From assembly GCF_024707505.1 (NCBI RefSeq), contig NZ_CP102605.1, positions 558,001 to 622,000 of the forward strand: a stretch of 64,000 bases of DNA. The letters are read 5' to 3'. The notes beneath the pieces were generated by a model. It saw nothing but the letters and a program-made list of their open reading frames with translations, was not told the origin of the DNA and searched no databases. This DNA is from Pantoea sp. SOD02. GTDB taxonomy: Bacteria > Pseudomonadota > Gammaproteobacteria > Enterobacterales > Enterobacteriaceae. Shown here piece after piece: positions 8,569-16,902 of this stretch. Position 1 is the stretch's first letter. Each line of letters opens with the position of its first letter. The position numbers were made by a program, and so were the translations under genes.

Positions 8569-9423
8569 TCAGTGCTCTCCCATCGCATGGATGAAGCGGC
8601 TCATACGTTTCAGCGCCATCAGCAGCATAATGGTCAGAATCAAACCGGCAATGCTGAGCGCAGCGGCAAACGGAAAATTCATTGAAGAGAAGCCCAGCTG
8701 ATACACCATGGTTGCCACGGTGCTAACGCGTCCGCCACCGATCAGCTGCGGCGTTGCGAAAGCGCTGAACGTCCAGGCAAACGCCGTGGTCAGGCTGGAA
8801 ACGATACCGGGAATCGACAGCGGAATCGTCACCGTCAACAAGGTCCGAATCGGCCCCGCGCCCAGGCTGGTGGCGGCTTTTTCATAATCGGGATTGATGT
8901 GCGACAGCGCAGTCGCCAGCATCATCACCATGATTGGCATGGTCACATGCACCAGCGCGACCACCACGCCGGTTTGGGTAAACATAAACTGGATCGGCTT
9001 GTTAATCAGACCCATTGCCAGCAGCAAGCTATTGAGGAAGCCGCTATTGCCCAGCACGATAATCCACGAATAAGTGCGTACCACTTCGCCAAGAAACAGC
9101 GGCGTAATGGCGATAATCAGAATGGTGGATTTGATCCAGGTGGTGCGCGTTCTCACCAGCGCATACGCCAGCGGATAGCTCATCAGCAGGCCAAAAATCG
9201 CGGTTTTGGCGCTGAGCATCACCGTGTTAATAAACGCATCGGCATAGATTTTCTTAAATAGCCCGTTAAAGTTCGCCAGCGTGAATCCACCCACATCGAG
9301 CGATCCGGGAATATAGGCCCGCACGCTAAACTGCATCACGGCAAACATGGCTACCACCAGCCCAATCGCCGTGAACGTAGCGGGGATAATGAACCAGGGT
9401 AAGAATGTCGGTTTTCTCGTCAT
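8569..9423 (-). CDS. ABC transporter permease, PotB-like
   Basis: A 284-residue inner-membrane permease. It starts with a short basic tail and a hydrophobic segment, and has the EAA loop YEKAATSLGAGPIRTLLTVT about residue 185. Partner of the PotC-like permease that follows after 1 bp and of the binding protein 63 bp upstream. The Pot family imports polyamines, but many paralogues in catabolic clusters carry other amines or carboxylates, so the family does not fix the substrate. Confidence 0.93.
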   Translation of the reverse strand: MTRKPTFLPWFIIPATFTAIGLVVAMFAVMQFSVRAYIPGSLDVGGFTLANFNGLFKKIYADAFINTVMLSAKTAIFGLLMSYPLAYALVRTRTTWIKSTILIIAITPLFLGEVVRTYSWIIVLGNSGFLNSLLLAMGLINKPIQFMFTQTGVVVALVHVTMPIMVMMLATALSHINPDYEKAATSLGAGPIRTLLTVTIPLSIPGIVSSLTTAFAWTFSAFATPQLIGGGRVSTVATMVYQLGFSSMNFPFAAALSIAGLILTIMLLMALKRMSRFIHAMGEH

Positions 9424-9486
9424 AGACGTTGCTGCCTGAATAAAATGGTGCGACGAACCGGGCGGCGATAAGGCCGCCCCTATTTA

Positions 9487-10518
9487 TTAATGTGACATGA
9501 TGTTTTCAGAGAACCACTGACGCCACTCGGCAGTTTTTTCCGCCCGCAGTTGTGGATCGGTGTTGATGGTGGCATTCCACTGTTCTGGCGTAGTCAGCAT
9601 GCCAGGCAGCTTCGCCAGTTCCGGATCGATATGCGCATTGGTCACCGTTGGGCTGCCGCGATAGATCTTCGCCACTTCCTGTTGGATTTCCGGTTTCAGC
9701 GCGATATTCATGAACTTGTAAGCCAGTTCCGCGTGCTTGGTGCCTTTGTTGATACCGACGGTATCGACGCCCAAAATCGCGCCCTCTTTGGGAATGGCCA
9801 GCTTAATGTTGACGCCTTCTGCAATCATGCTGTAGGCGTTCATCGACAGCATCACCTGCACCGGCGTTTCACCCGTGGAGATCAGCTGTTGGCTGTTGGC
9901 ATCATCGGTATAGAAGGATTTGATGTTCGGGATCAACGCTTTCAGCTTGGCCTGACCTTGTTCCCAGTGCGCTGCATCAGTGCCAGAGAGTTTGGCGGAG
10001 ACCGCGATGATATGGCTCGGATCCCAGTCTGGCAGTGCAATCGAGCTTTTCAGTTCTGGACGCCACAGATCGTTCCAGCTGGTGAATTCTTCGCCCTTCG
10101 GTACTAAATCTGGACGATAGCCGATGGTGTAAACGTAGCCCCATACGCCAAGGTGATACGGGCTGACTTTGGCCTGCTGCACCAGATTCACCGCGTTAGG
10201 GATTTTGCTCATGTCGAGCTTTTCAAACAGGCCGCTATTGGCATACAGATAACCGACATGCGCGGTAGTAAAGGTGACGTCGGTTTCCGGCGAGCCGCCC
10301 GCCAGCTTGGCTTTGTTTAAGCGATCGATGGTGCCGCCGGTGACGAACTGCACTTCTACACCGGTTTCTTTGGTGAACTCTTTGGCGATGGTTTGATCAA
10401 TCAGATCTTTAAAGCTGCCGCCCCAGGTGCTGACAATCAGCTTATCTGCGGCCATCGCATTCCCTGCGCTCAATACACACGTGGTCAACAACGTTAAGGC
10501 ACCAATCTTACGCAACAT
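9487..10518 (-). CDS. ABC transporter periplasmic substrate-binding protein, PotD/PotF-type
   Basis: A 343-residue secreted binding protein. The signal peptide is MLRKIGALTLLTTCVLSAG with cleavage after NAMA-A. The mature part begins KLIVSTWGGSFKDLIDQ, a common start in this solute-binding family, and contains TFTTAHVGYLYANSGLFEKLD and WGYVYTIGYRPDLVPKGEEF. It would deliver ligand to the permeases encoded just downstream. A GGGGA ribosome site precedes the ATG. First gene of the permease operon and divergent from the LysR gene at 10887, the usual arrangement for a LysR-controlled transporter. I cannot read the ligand from the sequence. Confidence 0.93.
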   Translation of the reverse strand: MLRKIGALTLLTTCVLSAGNAMAADKLIVSTWGGSFKDLIDQTIAKEFTKETGVEVQFVTGGTIDRLNKAKLAGGSPETDVTFTTAHVGYLYANSGLFEKLDMSKIPNAVNLVQQAKVSPYHLGVWGYVYTIGYRPDLVPKGEEFTSWNDLWRPELKSSIALPDWDPSHIIAVSAKLSGTDAAHWEQGQAKLKALIPNIKSFYTDDANSQQLISTGETPVQVMLSMNAYSMIAEGVNIKLAIPKEGAILGVDTVGINKGTKHAELAYKFMNIALKPEIQQEVAKIYRGSPTVTNAHIDPELAKLPGMLTTPEQWNATINTDPQLRAEKTAEWRQWFSENIMSH

Positions 10519-10886
10519 ATTCTTGTCCCCAATGAATGAAATGGCTGTTGTAGCTGCTTTGCACCACCGTCTGGTCCATCGCGTCGCAATGCACTAAAAC
10601 AGTGCGAAGGCGGCTCTCGGGTGTTGAAGCGATAATGCCGTTGCGGTGAGATTGGGTAAAACAGCATTTCCCTCGCTGTTGCATCAGAATTTCTGAGGCT
10701 AAAAAAGCGGCCTGCTTAGCAAGGATTTTCTTAAGCAGTGGTGAGGCAGAAGCGAATGGGCGCTGGCGCATGGACAGGTGATTATGCTGTGAGTCGGAAT
10801 TTGGCATGAGAAATGCTTGAGCTAAATCGACACTATTAGAATGACTGACGCGACATGAGCGTGTCAGCGATCTCAGGAGAACCTGC
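10519..10886. promoter_or_regulatory. Divergent control region of the ABC operon and LysR gene
   Basis: This 368-bp region separates the binding-protein gene from the divergent LysR gene. At 10845-10867 there is a dyad CTGACGCG...CGTGTCAG (7 of 8 arm positions pair, 23 bp overall), 20 bp before the LysR ATG. It is a candidate site for the LysR protein. A long open frame on the minus strand across this region is compositionally unlike the neighbours and I do not call it a gene. Confidence 0.45.
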
Positions 10887-11849
10887 ATGCTCAGTCGCAT
10901 CACCCAGCGTCAGCTGGAATATTTTGTCGCTTCCGGTGAAGCGGGCAGCATTATTGGCGCCTCGGAGCGTATTCACGTCTCCTCACCGTCGATTTCCGCA
11001 GCCATCACCCATATTGAGTCTGAGCTTGGCGTGCAGCTGTTTGTGCGTCACCACGCCCAGGGCGTTTCACTCACCGCAATCGGCCATCAGGTATTAAAAG
11101 AGGCCAAACTGATCCTCGAACAGATGTCGAATCTCTACACCATCGCATCGGAATCGATGAACAACGTACGCGGCCCGCTGCGCGTCGGTTGCCTCGATAC
11201 GCTAGCGCCGATGTTGACGCCGGAATTGGTGTTTGGCTTTGGCCGCGCCTTTCCCGGCGTGCGCATCTCACTGGTGGAAGGCAATCATGAGTTACTGTTA
11301 AAACAGCTGCGCTCAGCCGATATCGATATCGCCCTCACCTATGATTTGGTGCCCGCCAGCGATGTCACTTTCCAGTCGCTGGCGCAACTGCCGCCTTACG
11401 TGATGGTGGGCGAGCATCATCCGTTCGCCACACAATCTGCGGTGTCGATCCAGGATCTGGCTGAAGTGCCGATGGTGCTACTGGATATGCCGTGGAGCCG
11501 GGAATATTTTCTTGGGCTGTTCAGCGAAGCCGGTGTCACGCCGAATGTGGTGATGCGATCCAGCAGTATGGAAACGGTACGTGCGATGGTGGCGAACGGT
11601 GTCGGTTTTGGTATCGCCAACGTGCGACCCAAAGCGCACTTGTCGCAGGATGGTAAACGCCTGATTCGCGTGCGGTTGGCGGGCGTTAACAAGGCGATGC
11701 AGTTGGGTTACGCCACCATGGCGCACGTGCAGCAATCCATGGTGGTGAGCGCCTTCGCCGAGCGTTGCCGCATGTTTATTTCCGACCAATATATTCCCGG
11801 CATGGCGGCACCGAGTTATTTCGATCCGCAAGTGGTGCGGGTGGCGTGA
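10887..11849 (+). CDS. LysR-type regulator of the ABC/catabolic cluster
   Basis: A 320-residue LysR protein with an N-terminal winged helix (TQRQLEYFVASGEAGSIIGA, VSSPSISAAITHIESELG, QLFVRHHAQGVSLT) and an effector domain starting at GPLRVGCLDTLAPMLTPEL. An AGGAG ribosome site lies 7 bp before the ATG. It is the only regulator inside the 6.4-19.2 kb cluster and is divergent from the binding-protein gene, so control of the transporter, and perhaps of the downstream operon, is likely but inferred. Similar LysR proteins control amino-acid and aromatic catabolism. Confidence 0.93.
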   Translation: MLSRITQRQLEYFVASGEAGSIIGASERIHVSSPSISAAITHIESELGVQLFVRHHAQGVSLTAIGHQVLKEAKLILEQMSNLYTIASESMNNVRGPLRVGCLDTLAPMLTPELVFGFGRAFPGVRISLVEGNHELLLKQLRSADIDIALTYDLVPASDVTFQSLAQLPPYVMVGEHHPFATQSAVSIQDLAEVPMVLLDMPWSREYFLGLFSEAGVTPNVVMRSSSMETVRAMVANGVGFGIANVRPKAHLSQDGKRLIRVRLAGVNKAMQLGYATMAHVQQSMVVSAFAERCRMFISDQYIPGMAAPSYFDPQVVRVA

Positions 11850-11959
11850 GGATAAGCCGTTAGCACTCAGTTGCTGAACAGCTGAGCAGCATGCTGGCAC
11901 TGAGAAGGTTCCGCCCGCCAGAAATTGGGCAGTTTCAGCATCCGCGATGCGGCGTACGG

Positions 11960-11988
11960 GCAAAGGGCCAAATGGCGTGGCCCTTTGC
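11960..11988. repeat. Outer hairpin of repeat arm 1
   Basis: Perfect 11-bp stem GCAAAGGGCCA / TGGCCCTTTGC with a 7-base loop. No T-tract follows, so it is not an obvious terminator. Confidence 0.85.
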
Positions 11989-12245
11989 AATCCGCGCCTT
12001 GCGCCGTCCTCGCTGTTCCCTCGCTCATCCCTCCGTCCGACGGACCACGCGGATTCGCCATCCATGGCTCATGCCGCGCTTTCGCCGACATCGTGTCGGC
12101 TCATCCTGGCCGTCACTCTTCACTCGGCGCTGCGGATGACGCCCACAAACCTCGCCTGTAAGAGTCTTTTCTGAATTAAAAACAGCATGGTCTGTAGAGA
12201 TTTTGTTCGGAGAGATATTTCGTGGGTGCGCATTTTTGCGCACTT

Positions 12246-12265
12246 GGTCACCATGAATGGCGACC
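12246..12265. repeat. Short palindromic intergenic repeat, copy 4
   Basis: GGTCACCATGAATGGCGACC without the usual CTAC tail. It lies in the centre between the two inverted ~200-bp arms. Confidence 0.85.
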
Positions 12266-12488
12266 AACGGCTGAAGCGAAGGTGTGTTTATGAAACGCAA
12301 ATTGTTGCAGCGCGGCTGTTGAGGCGACATCCCATCACGCTGAACGAAAGAGTGATGCCAGGGCGAGCCGCATGGATGCGGCGAGAGGTGGCGCTGAGCA
12401 GGAGCGAATCGCCGCCGGTCCGTCAGGCAGAATGAGTGAGTGAAGGCACCGCGCAGCGGCGGGATGGGCTGGCGCAAGGCGCGGGAGT

Positions 12489-12516
12489 GCAGAGGGGCGC
12501 GCCATCGCCCCTCTGC
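12489..12516. repeat. Outer hairpin of repeat arm 2
   Basis: Perfect 11-bp stem GCAGAGGGGCG / CGCCCCTCTGC with a 6-base loop. It is in the mirror position of the arm 1 hairpin, but with compensating base changes in the stem. Confidence 0.85.
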
Positions 12517-12604
12517 TCGGTCGCCGCACGGCGTCACTGCAACTTCCCAAGCATTGGCGAACGAAAGTCGCAGTATTTAAACAAATGTCGCTCAAACTTT
12601 GACG

Positions 12605-13534
12605 TTAGTATCCTTGCTGCGGATAAACGCGATTTAAAACGGGTTCGCCGCGCGCGGCGCGCTGGATATTTTCGGCAACCTGTGGTGCGGCGCTGGCGGG
12701 AATGGCGACCGACGCCAGATGCGGCGTAATCAATACATTATCCATCGCCCACAATGCATCTTCCGGCGGCAACGGTTCGCGGTCGAATACATCCAGGGTG
12801 GCTTGACCAATATCCCCACGCTGCAATGCCTGTGTTAACGCCACCTGATCGACAATCGCCCCGCGCGACACATTGATAAACGCGCTGCCGGATGGTAAGC
12901 GAGCCAGACGTTCAGCACTCAGCAATCCCTGGGTTTGCGGCGTGAGTGGCAGCATCACCACCAAAATATCGCTGCTGGCGAGGAAATCATCCAGCACGTC
13001 AATTCCGCTGCTACAGGTAATGCCTTCGATGGTTTTCTGCGATCGCGACCAGCCACGCACATCCAAGCCCTGACGCGCCAGCTCCTGCGCGGCGTGCGCG
13101 CCCAGTTCACCCAATCCCAGCACGCCAACGCGCACGGTTTCCGGCGAACTTGGATGCAGGTAATGCCAGCGCCGTTCACGTTGTGCCCGCTCAAACGCCG
13201 GAATGTCACGCACATAGCGCAGCACGGCAAAGAGCACGAAGCCGGCCATCATGCGCGCCATATGCGGGTCAGACAAACGAACAATCGGGATATCCGGCAA
13301 ATCATCGCGTCCGACCAGCGAATCAACGCCCGCCCCCAAATTCACCAACAGTTTCAGGTTACGGTACGCAGCAAAAAAGCCGTGGGGCGGCTTCCACACC
13401 AGCGCGAAATGCACCTCATCAACTTTTTGCACCTCTTCTGCCCGACAGATATTCACGCCTGGCAGATGCGGCGCGAGCAACGCTGACCACTGATCAAAGC
13501 TGTCGAACTCGCTGTAAAACACCAGGGTACTCAT
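12605..13534 (-). CDS. D-2-hydroxyacid dehydrogenase, GhrA-like (glyoxylate/hydroxypyruvate reductase type)
   Basis: A 309-residue NAD(P)-dependent 2-ketoacid reductase. The nucleotide fold is VGVLGLGELGAHAAQELARQG and the catalytic residues are the Arg in INVSRGAIVDQ, the Glu in DVFDREPLPPEDALW and the His in LITPHLASVA. Family members such as E. coli GhrA reduce glyoxylate and hydroxypyruvate. Its ATG overlaps the stop of the dehydroquinase-like gene as ATGA. It is the last gene of the eight-gene minus-strand operon. In this context it may reduce a 2-oxoacid released from the imported compound, which is inference. Confidence 0.92.
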   Translation of the reverse strand: MSTLVFYSEFDSFDQWSALLAPHLPGVNICRAEEVQKVDEVHFALVWKPPHGFFAAYRNLKLLVNLGAGVDSLVGRDDLPDIPIVRLSDPHMARMMAGFVLFAVLRYVRDIPAFERAQRERRWHYLHPSSPETVRVGVLGLGELGAHAAQELARQGLDVRGWSRSQKTIEGITCSSGIDVLDDFLASSDILVVMLPLTPQTQGLLSAERLARLPSGSAFINVSRGAIVDQVALTQALQRGDIGQATLDVFDREPLPPEDALWAMDNVLITPHLASVAIPASAAPQVAENIQRAARGEPVLNRVYPQQGY

Positions 13535-13980
13535 GCCGCATGCGCCTTGATCAACTCGACTACCGCATCAATCGCCAGTTCGTAACCGATTACGCCCAAG
13601 CCGGCGATTACGCCGGTGGCGGCTTTCGATACCATTGAGTGATGGCGGAACGGCTCGCGCTTCCAGATGTTGCTCATGTGCGCTTCGATGATCGGGCCAT
13701 CAAACATCAGCAACGCATCGAGAATCGGCACCGAACTGTAGGTTAAACCGGCGGCGTTGATGATCAATCCGGCGGCCTGCTGACGCGCTTCCTGAATCCA
13801 ATCAACCAACACGCCTTCGTGATTGCTCTGGCGGAATTGCAGCGTGACGTTGTGCGCGGCCGCCCGGCGCTGGCAGCGTTCACCGATGCTGGCAAAGCTT
13901 TCTGTGCCGTAGGTGCCGCTTTTGTCCATGCCATACAGGTTGGCGTTTGGGCCGTTGAGGAAATAGATTTGCTGATTCAT
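13531..13980 (-). CDS. Divergent type II 3-dehydroquinate dehydratase family protein
   Basis: A 149-residue protein of the AroQ fold: FLNGPNANLYG, the flap Tyr in SGTYGTESF, QSNHEGVLVDWIQEAR, EAHMSNIWKREPFRHHS and GVIAGLGVIGYELA. True enzymes dehydrate 3-dehydroquinate through a Tyr/Arg/His set. Compared with the M. tuberculosis enzyme (from memory), the Arg of the flap (position 19) is Asp here, Gly77 is Ala, and His81 of the THTS motif is Tyr (GLTYSS), while Asn12, Tyr24, Asn75, Asp88, Glu99, His101, Arg108 and Arg112 are kept. A biosynthetic role is therefore unlikely; a related ring acid or other substrate fits better. Fused by overlap to the GhrA-like gene. Confidence 0.85.
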   Translation of the reverse strand: MNQQIYFLNGPNANLYGMDKSGTYGTESFASIGERCQRRAAAHNVTLQFRQSNHEGVLVDWIQEARQQAAGLIINAAGLTYSSVPILDALLMFDGPIIEAHMSNIWKREPFRHHSMVSKAATGVIAGLGVIGYELAIDAVVELIKAHAA

Positions 13981-14005
13981 GTGAGTTCCTGAGTCGCTAT
14001 GCGGT

Positions 14006-14029
14006 GGTCACCATAAATGGCGACCCTAC
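14006..14029. repeat. Short palindromic intergenic repeat, copy 5
   Basis: GGTCACCATAAATGGCGACC plus CTAC, within the operon between the GST and dehydroquinase-like genes; 22 bp from the next copy. Confidence 0.9.
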
Positions 14030-14050
14030 AAATGTTCTGTGCGATTTTCT

Positions 14051-14070
14051 GGTCACCATAAATGGCGACC
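14051..14070. repeat. Short palindromic intergenic repeat, copy 6
   Basis: GGTCACCATAAATGGCGACC in direct orientation with copy 5 and lacking the CTAC tail. The pair fills the only sizeable gap inside the catabolic operon. Confidence 0.88.
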
Positions 14071-14089
14071 GAATTACGATTAACGGCAA

Positions 14090-14701
14090 TCAATGCGGGC
14101 GCGTACTGGCCATTGCTGAATGGGCATCGATCACGGCAAACCAGGCAGCGGTTTGCGGATGATCTGCACGCCAGTTAAGGACTTCGAAGCGGAAATCGAG
14201 ATAACCCAGCGCGCACCCAATGGCGATCAAACCCAGGTCATTCGGCTGCGAGCTAAAACTGGCGACCTGACGTTCGATTTCCCGCAACGCGGCGCTGACT
14301 TTCTTCAGTTGTCCGTCGGCCCAACCTTGCCACTGTTTTTCCACAGGCCGCGCGCTAAATTCGTAGCGCGCCAGCAAGGCGGCATCGATCAATCCATCGC
14401 CCAACGCCTGGCGCGACAAACTCAACCAGCGCGCGTCGCCGTGCGGCGGGATTAAATCACCTTGCGCGCGGGCATTGAGGTATTCGCAAATCACGCGGCT
14501 GTCGTACAGACATAACCCTTCTTCGGTGCGCAGCGCCGGCACTTTGGCTAACGGATTAACGATGGCAATGCGCTCATCACGTTCAATCGGATGCGCCGCT
14601 GAATCTAACAGCTCAATCTCATTCGTCAGCCCAAGACAATGTGCGGTGACCATCACTTTGCGCACATAGGCGGACGTAGTGGCGTAAAACAGTTGCATCA
14701 T
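14090..14701 (-). CDS. Glutathione S-transferase family protein
   Basis: About 203 residues from the ATG at 14701 (or the adjacent ATG at 14698). The frame is open further upstream, but that part lies inside the quinone reductase gene. The N-terminal thioredoxin-like domain reads MQLFYATTSAYVRKV, NPLAKVPAL with the cis-proline, and LYDSRVICEYL for the glutathione gamma-glutamyl contact. The C-terminal part is helical (WADGQLKKVSAALREIER, GYLDFRF). Start and upstream stop overlap as ATGA. GSTs in catabolic operons isomerise ring-cleavage products or remove reactive electrophiles; either would fit. The substrate is unknown. Confidence 0.88.
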   Translation of the reverse strand: MMQLFYATTSAYVRKVMVTAHCLGLTNEIELLDSAAHPIERDERIAIVNPLAKVPALRTEEGLCLYDSRVICEYLNARAQGDLIPPHGDARWLSLSRQALGDGLIDAALLARYEFSARPVEKQWQGWADGQLKKVSAALREIERQVASFSSQPNDLGLIAIGCALGYLDFRFEVLNWRADHPQTAAWFAVIDAHSAMASTRPH

Positions 14702-15708
14702 GCCAGCGCTCCCGGCTGATCCACGCTGAGCAGCACTTTGCCAATGTTGGCGTTGGCTTCGAGGATACGATGCGCGTCCGCCGCCTGCGCCAGCGGCAAA
14801 ACTTGATGCAGCGTGGGGACGATTTTTCCTGCAGCGATGAGCGGCAGCAGATGTTTGCGGATGCACTCAGCCAGGCGCGCCTTTTCAGCAGCGCTTTTGG
14901 GACGCAGCGTGGAAGAGGTCAAACGCAATCCTTTACGCATCACCAACTGCAGATCGAGTTCGATCTTCGCGCCCTGCATAAATGACAAACTCACATGACG
15001 TCCGCCCTGCGCTAACACGCTAAGATTACGCGCCACGTAATCACCGCCGACGTTATCCTGCACCACATCCACGCCTCGACCTGCGGTTTCCGCCGCAATC
15101 ACCGCGACAAAATCCTCTTTAAAGCGATCAATGGCGCGCCAGACGCCAAGCTGTTGCAGTGCCGCAATTTTGTCGGCACCGCCTGCGGTGGCAATCACCC
15201 GCGCACCACAGGCTTGTGCGCATTGGATGGCAAAAGTGCCAACGCCGCTAGCGGCACCGTGAATCAGCACCGTTTCGCCGGGTGCTAAGCGCCCCAGCTC
15301 AAACAGGTTGTGCCACACGGTAAACGCCGCTTCGGGCACGCCTGCGGCATGCGCCAACGGCAGATTATCGGGCACCGGCAAACACAGCTCAGCGCGCGCT
15401 ACGCAATACTCGGCATAACCGCCACCGTTGAGCAGCGCCATCACCGCATCACCGATGGCGAAGCCAATTACGTCGGCACCCAACGCCACCACTTCACCTG
15501 CCACTTCCAGACCTAACACATCTGAGCAGCCCGGCGGAATGGGCATGCCGTTGCGCTGCATAATATCCGGACGATTAACGCCCGCGCTGGCGACACGAAT
15601 CAGCACTTCACCCGCCGCTGGTTGCGGCACGGCTCGTTCAACAACCGTTAAAACCTCTGCGCCGCCCGGTTGGCTGGCTATTACCGCTTTCATCATTTCA
15701 GGCAACAT
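14698..15708 (-). CDS. Zinc-free NAD(P)H:quinone oxidoreductase, MDR superfamily
   Basis: A 336-residue medium-chain reductase of the QOR/PIG3 type. Motifs are the GVNRPDIMQRNG segment, DVLGLEVAGEVVALG, the NADPH-binding LIHGAASGVGTFAIQCAQ and VQDNVGGDY. The catalytic-zinc cysteines of alcohol dehydrogenases are absent. Members reduce quinones or 2-enones with NADPH. It overlaps the ATPase stop by one base (TGATG) and the GST start by four, so all three are probably co-translated. An alternative start is the ATG at 15696 (MKAVIASQPGG). Confidence 0.92.
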   Translation of the reverse strand: MLPEMMKAVIASQPGGAEVLTVVERAVPQPAAGEVLIRVASAGVNRPDIMQRNGMPIPPGCSDVLGLEVAGEVVALGADVIGFAIGDAVMALLNGGGYAEYCVARAELCLPVPDNLPLAHAAGVPEAAFTVWHNLFELGRLAPGETVLIHGAASGVGTFAIQCAQACGARVIATAGGADKIAALQQLGVWRAIDRFKEDFVAVIAAETAGRGVDVVQDNVGGDYVARNLSVLAQGGRHVSLSFMQGAKIELDLQLVMRKGLRLTSSTLRPKSAAEKARLAECIRKHLLPLIAAGKIVPTLHQVLPLAQAADAHRILEANANIGKVLLSVDQPGALA

Positions 15709-16862
15709 CAGATCTTATCCCTGCTTAGGGTGGTAAAGGCGCAAACGCCTTCATCATCAAAGGTGATTCCCACGACGCTACCAACCGGCCAGCGCGTCAG
15801 GGAATCGAGACCAGACTGGCGCGCAAACAGCGATGCGCTGCCGAGCGCCGGCACATCAAGATGCACATCCACGTGATCGCCCTGAAACACATGGGTGATC
15901 ACCGTGGCGCTCAGGAAGGCGTGCGAAGACAGCGGCCCCAACTGAATGTTCTCGGGACGCACGTACACATCCAGACGCTCGCCAACATTCGCCTGCACAC
16001 GTTCTGCTGGCAGACGCAGCACGTTGCCACCCAGCTCAAGCACCGCCGCGTGATCGCGCCCGGCATAACGTCCCGGAAGAATATTGACGTCACCGACAAA
16101 GCCCGCCACAAAGGGATCGCGCGGCTGGCGATAGATCTCATCCGGCGTACCGATTTGGCGCACATGTCCCGCCGACATCACCACCACACGATCGCTCATG
16201 CTCAGTGCTTCACCTTGATCGTGGGTGACAAACACCGTGGTGACGCCCAATTTGCGCTGGATCGCTTTCAGTTCGACCTGCATTGATAAACGCAGATTTT
16301 TATCCAGCGCCGAAAACGGCTCATCCAGCAACAACACTTTGGGCCGGATCACCAGCGCACGCGCCAGCGCCACGCGCTGCTGTTGTCCGCCGGAGAGTTC
16401 ACGTGGTTTGCGATGGCCGTAACCCGCCAATTTGACCAAGGCTAATGCTTGCTCAACGCGCTCGGCGATTTCGGCCTTTGGCACGCCACGCATACGCAGG
16501 CCGTACCCGACGTTTTTCTCCACCGTCATGTGCGGGAACAGCGCGTAGTTTTGGAATACGATGCCGATTTCACGTTGATACGGCGGAATCTCGGTCACCA
16601 GATCGCCATCAATAAAGATTTCGCCACCGTCGGCTTCAGCAAAGCCGGCCATCAGGTTTAGCAGCGTGGTTTTGCCGCAGCCCGACGGGCCGAGCAGCGT
16701 AATAAATTCCCCTTCTTCAATGGTCAGGGAAATTTTGTGCAGCGCGATAGCGTCGCCAAATTTTTTCAGCACGCCATCTAACTGCACGGCGACGTTACTG
16801 GCTTTCACTGCCAGATGCGGCATGTCGGGCTGCGGGAATCGGGTAACTTCTGCACTGACCAT
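15708..16862 (-). CDS. ABC transporter ATP-binding protein, PotA-like
   Basis: A 384-residue importer ATPase. Walker A is LLGPSGCGKTTLLN, the Q-loop is VFQNYALFPHMTV, the signature is ELSGGQQQRVALARAL, Walker B is LLLDEPFSALD and the switch His lies in VFVTHDQGEAL. A C-terminal TOBE-type regulatory domain starts near residue 285 (LDVYVRPENIQLG). It is the only ATPase in the region and is of the PotA type, so it most likely energises the PotB/PotC-like permeases at 7749-9423, although about 6 kb and a divergent LysR gene separate them. It sits in the middle of the catabolic operon. Confidence 0.94.
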   Translation of the reverse strand: MVSAEVTRFPQPDMPHLAVKASNVAVQLDGVLKKFGDAIALHKISLTIEEGEFITLLGPSGCGKTTLLNLMAGFAEADGGEIFIDGDLVTEIPPYQREIGIVFQNYALFPHMTVEKNVGYGLRMRGVPKAEIAERVEQALALVKLAGYGHRKPRELSGGQQQRVALARALVIRPKVLLLDEPFSALDKNLRLSMQVELKAIQRKLGVTTVFVTHDQGEALSMSDRVVVMSAGHVRQIGTPDEIYRQPRDPFVAGFVGDVNILPGRYAGRDHAAVLELGGNVLRLPAERVQANVGERLDVYVRPENIQLGPLSSHAFLSATVITHVFQGDHVDVHLDVPALGSASLFARQSGLDSLTRWPVGSVVGITFDDEGVCAFTTLSRDKI

Positions 16863-16902
16863 GAACTCTCCAAAACTGTTTTGCGTGACAATGTCACAGA
16901 AA

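Larger units (their letters stand above)
11850..12604. repeat. Non-coding block: two ~200-bp repeats in inverted orientation
   Basis: There is no credible gene in these 755 bp. Arm 1 is about 11941-12141 (plus) and arm 2 about 12328-12537 (minus). Read on opposite strands they share the same order of landmarks: an outer 11-bp hairpin, then CGCGCCTTGCGCC, then GACGGACC, GATTCGC, a CATCCATG-type block and a final TCACTCTT segment. The 186-bp middle holds a hairpin GTGCGCA-TTTT-TGCGCAC at 12226-12243 and a short palindromic repeat at 12246. Several short open frames here are by-products of the high GC content of the arms. Confidence 0.75.

Noticed and set aside
10508-10903. 131-codon minus-strand open frame between the binding-protein and LysR genes
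   Set aside because: It overlaps both gene starts, has no ribosome site or family resemblance and covers the divergent promoter.
11867-12595. Several overlapping open frames of 70-170 codons in the non-coding block
   Set aside because: They are Arg/Ala/Pro-rich products of GC-rich repeat arms, occur in many frames at once and break at arm borders.
11850-12604. Possible insertion-sequence remnant in the repeat block
   Set aside because: No transposase-like reading frame, terminal repeats or target duplication could be seen; the inverted arms are internal and imperfect.
13531-13980. Calling the dehydroquinase-like gene aroQ of the shikimate pathway
   Set aside because: Three active-site positions differ and the gene lies in a catabolic operon.
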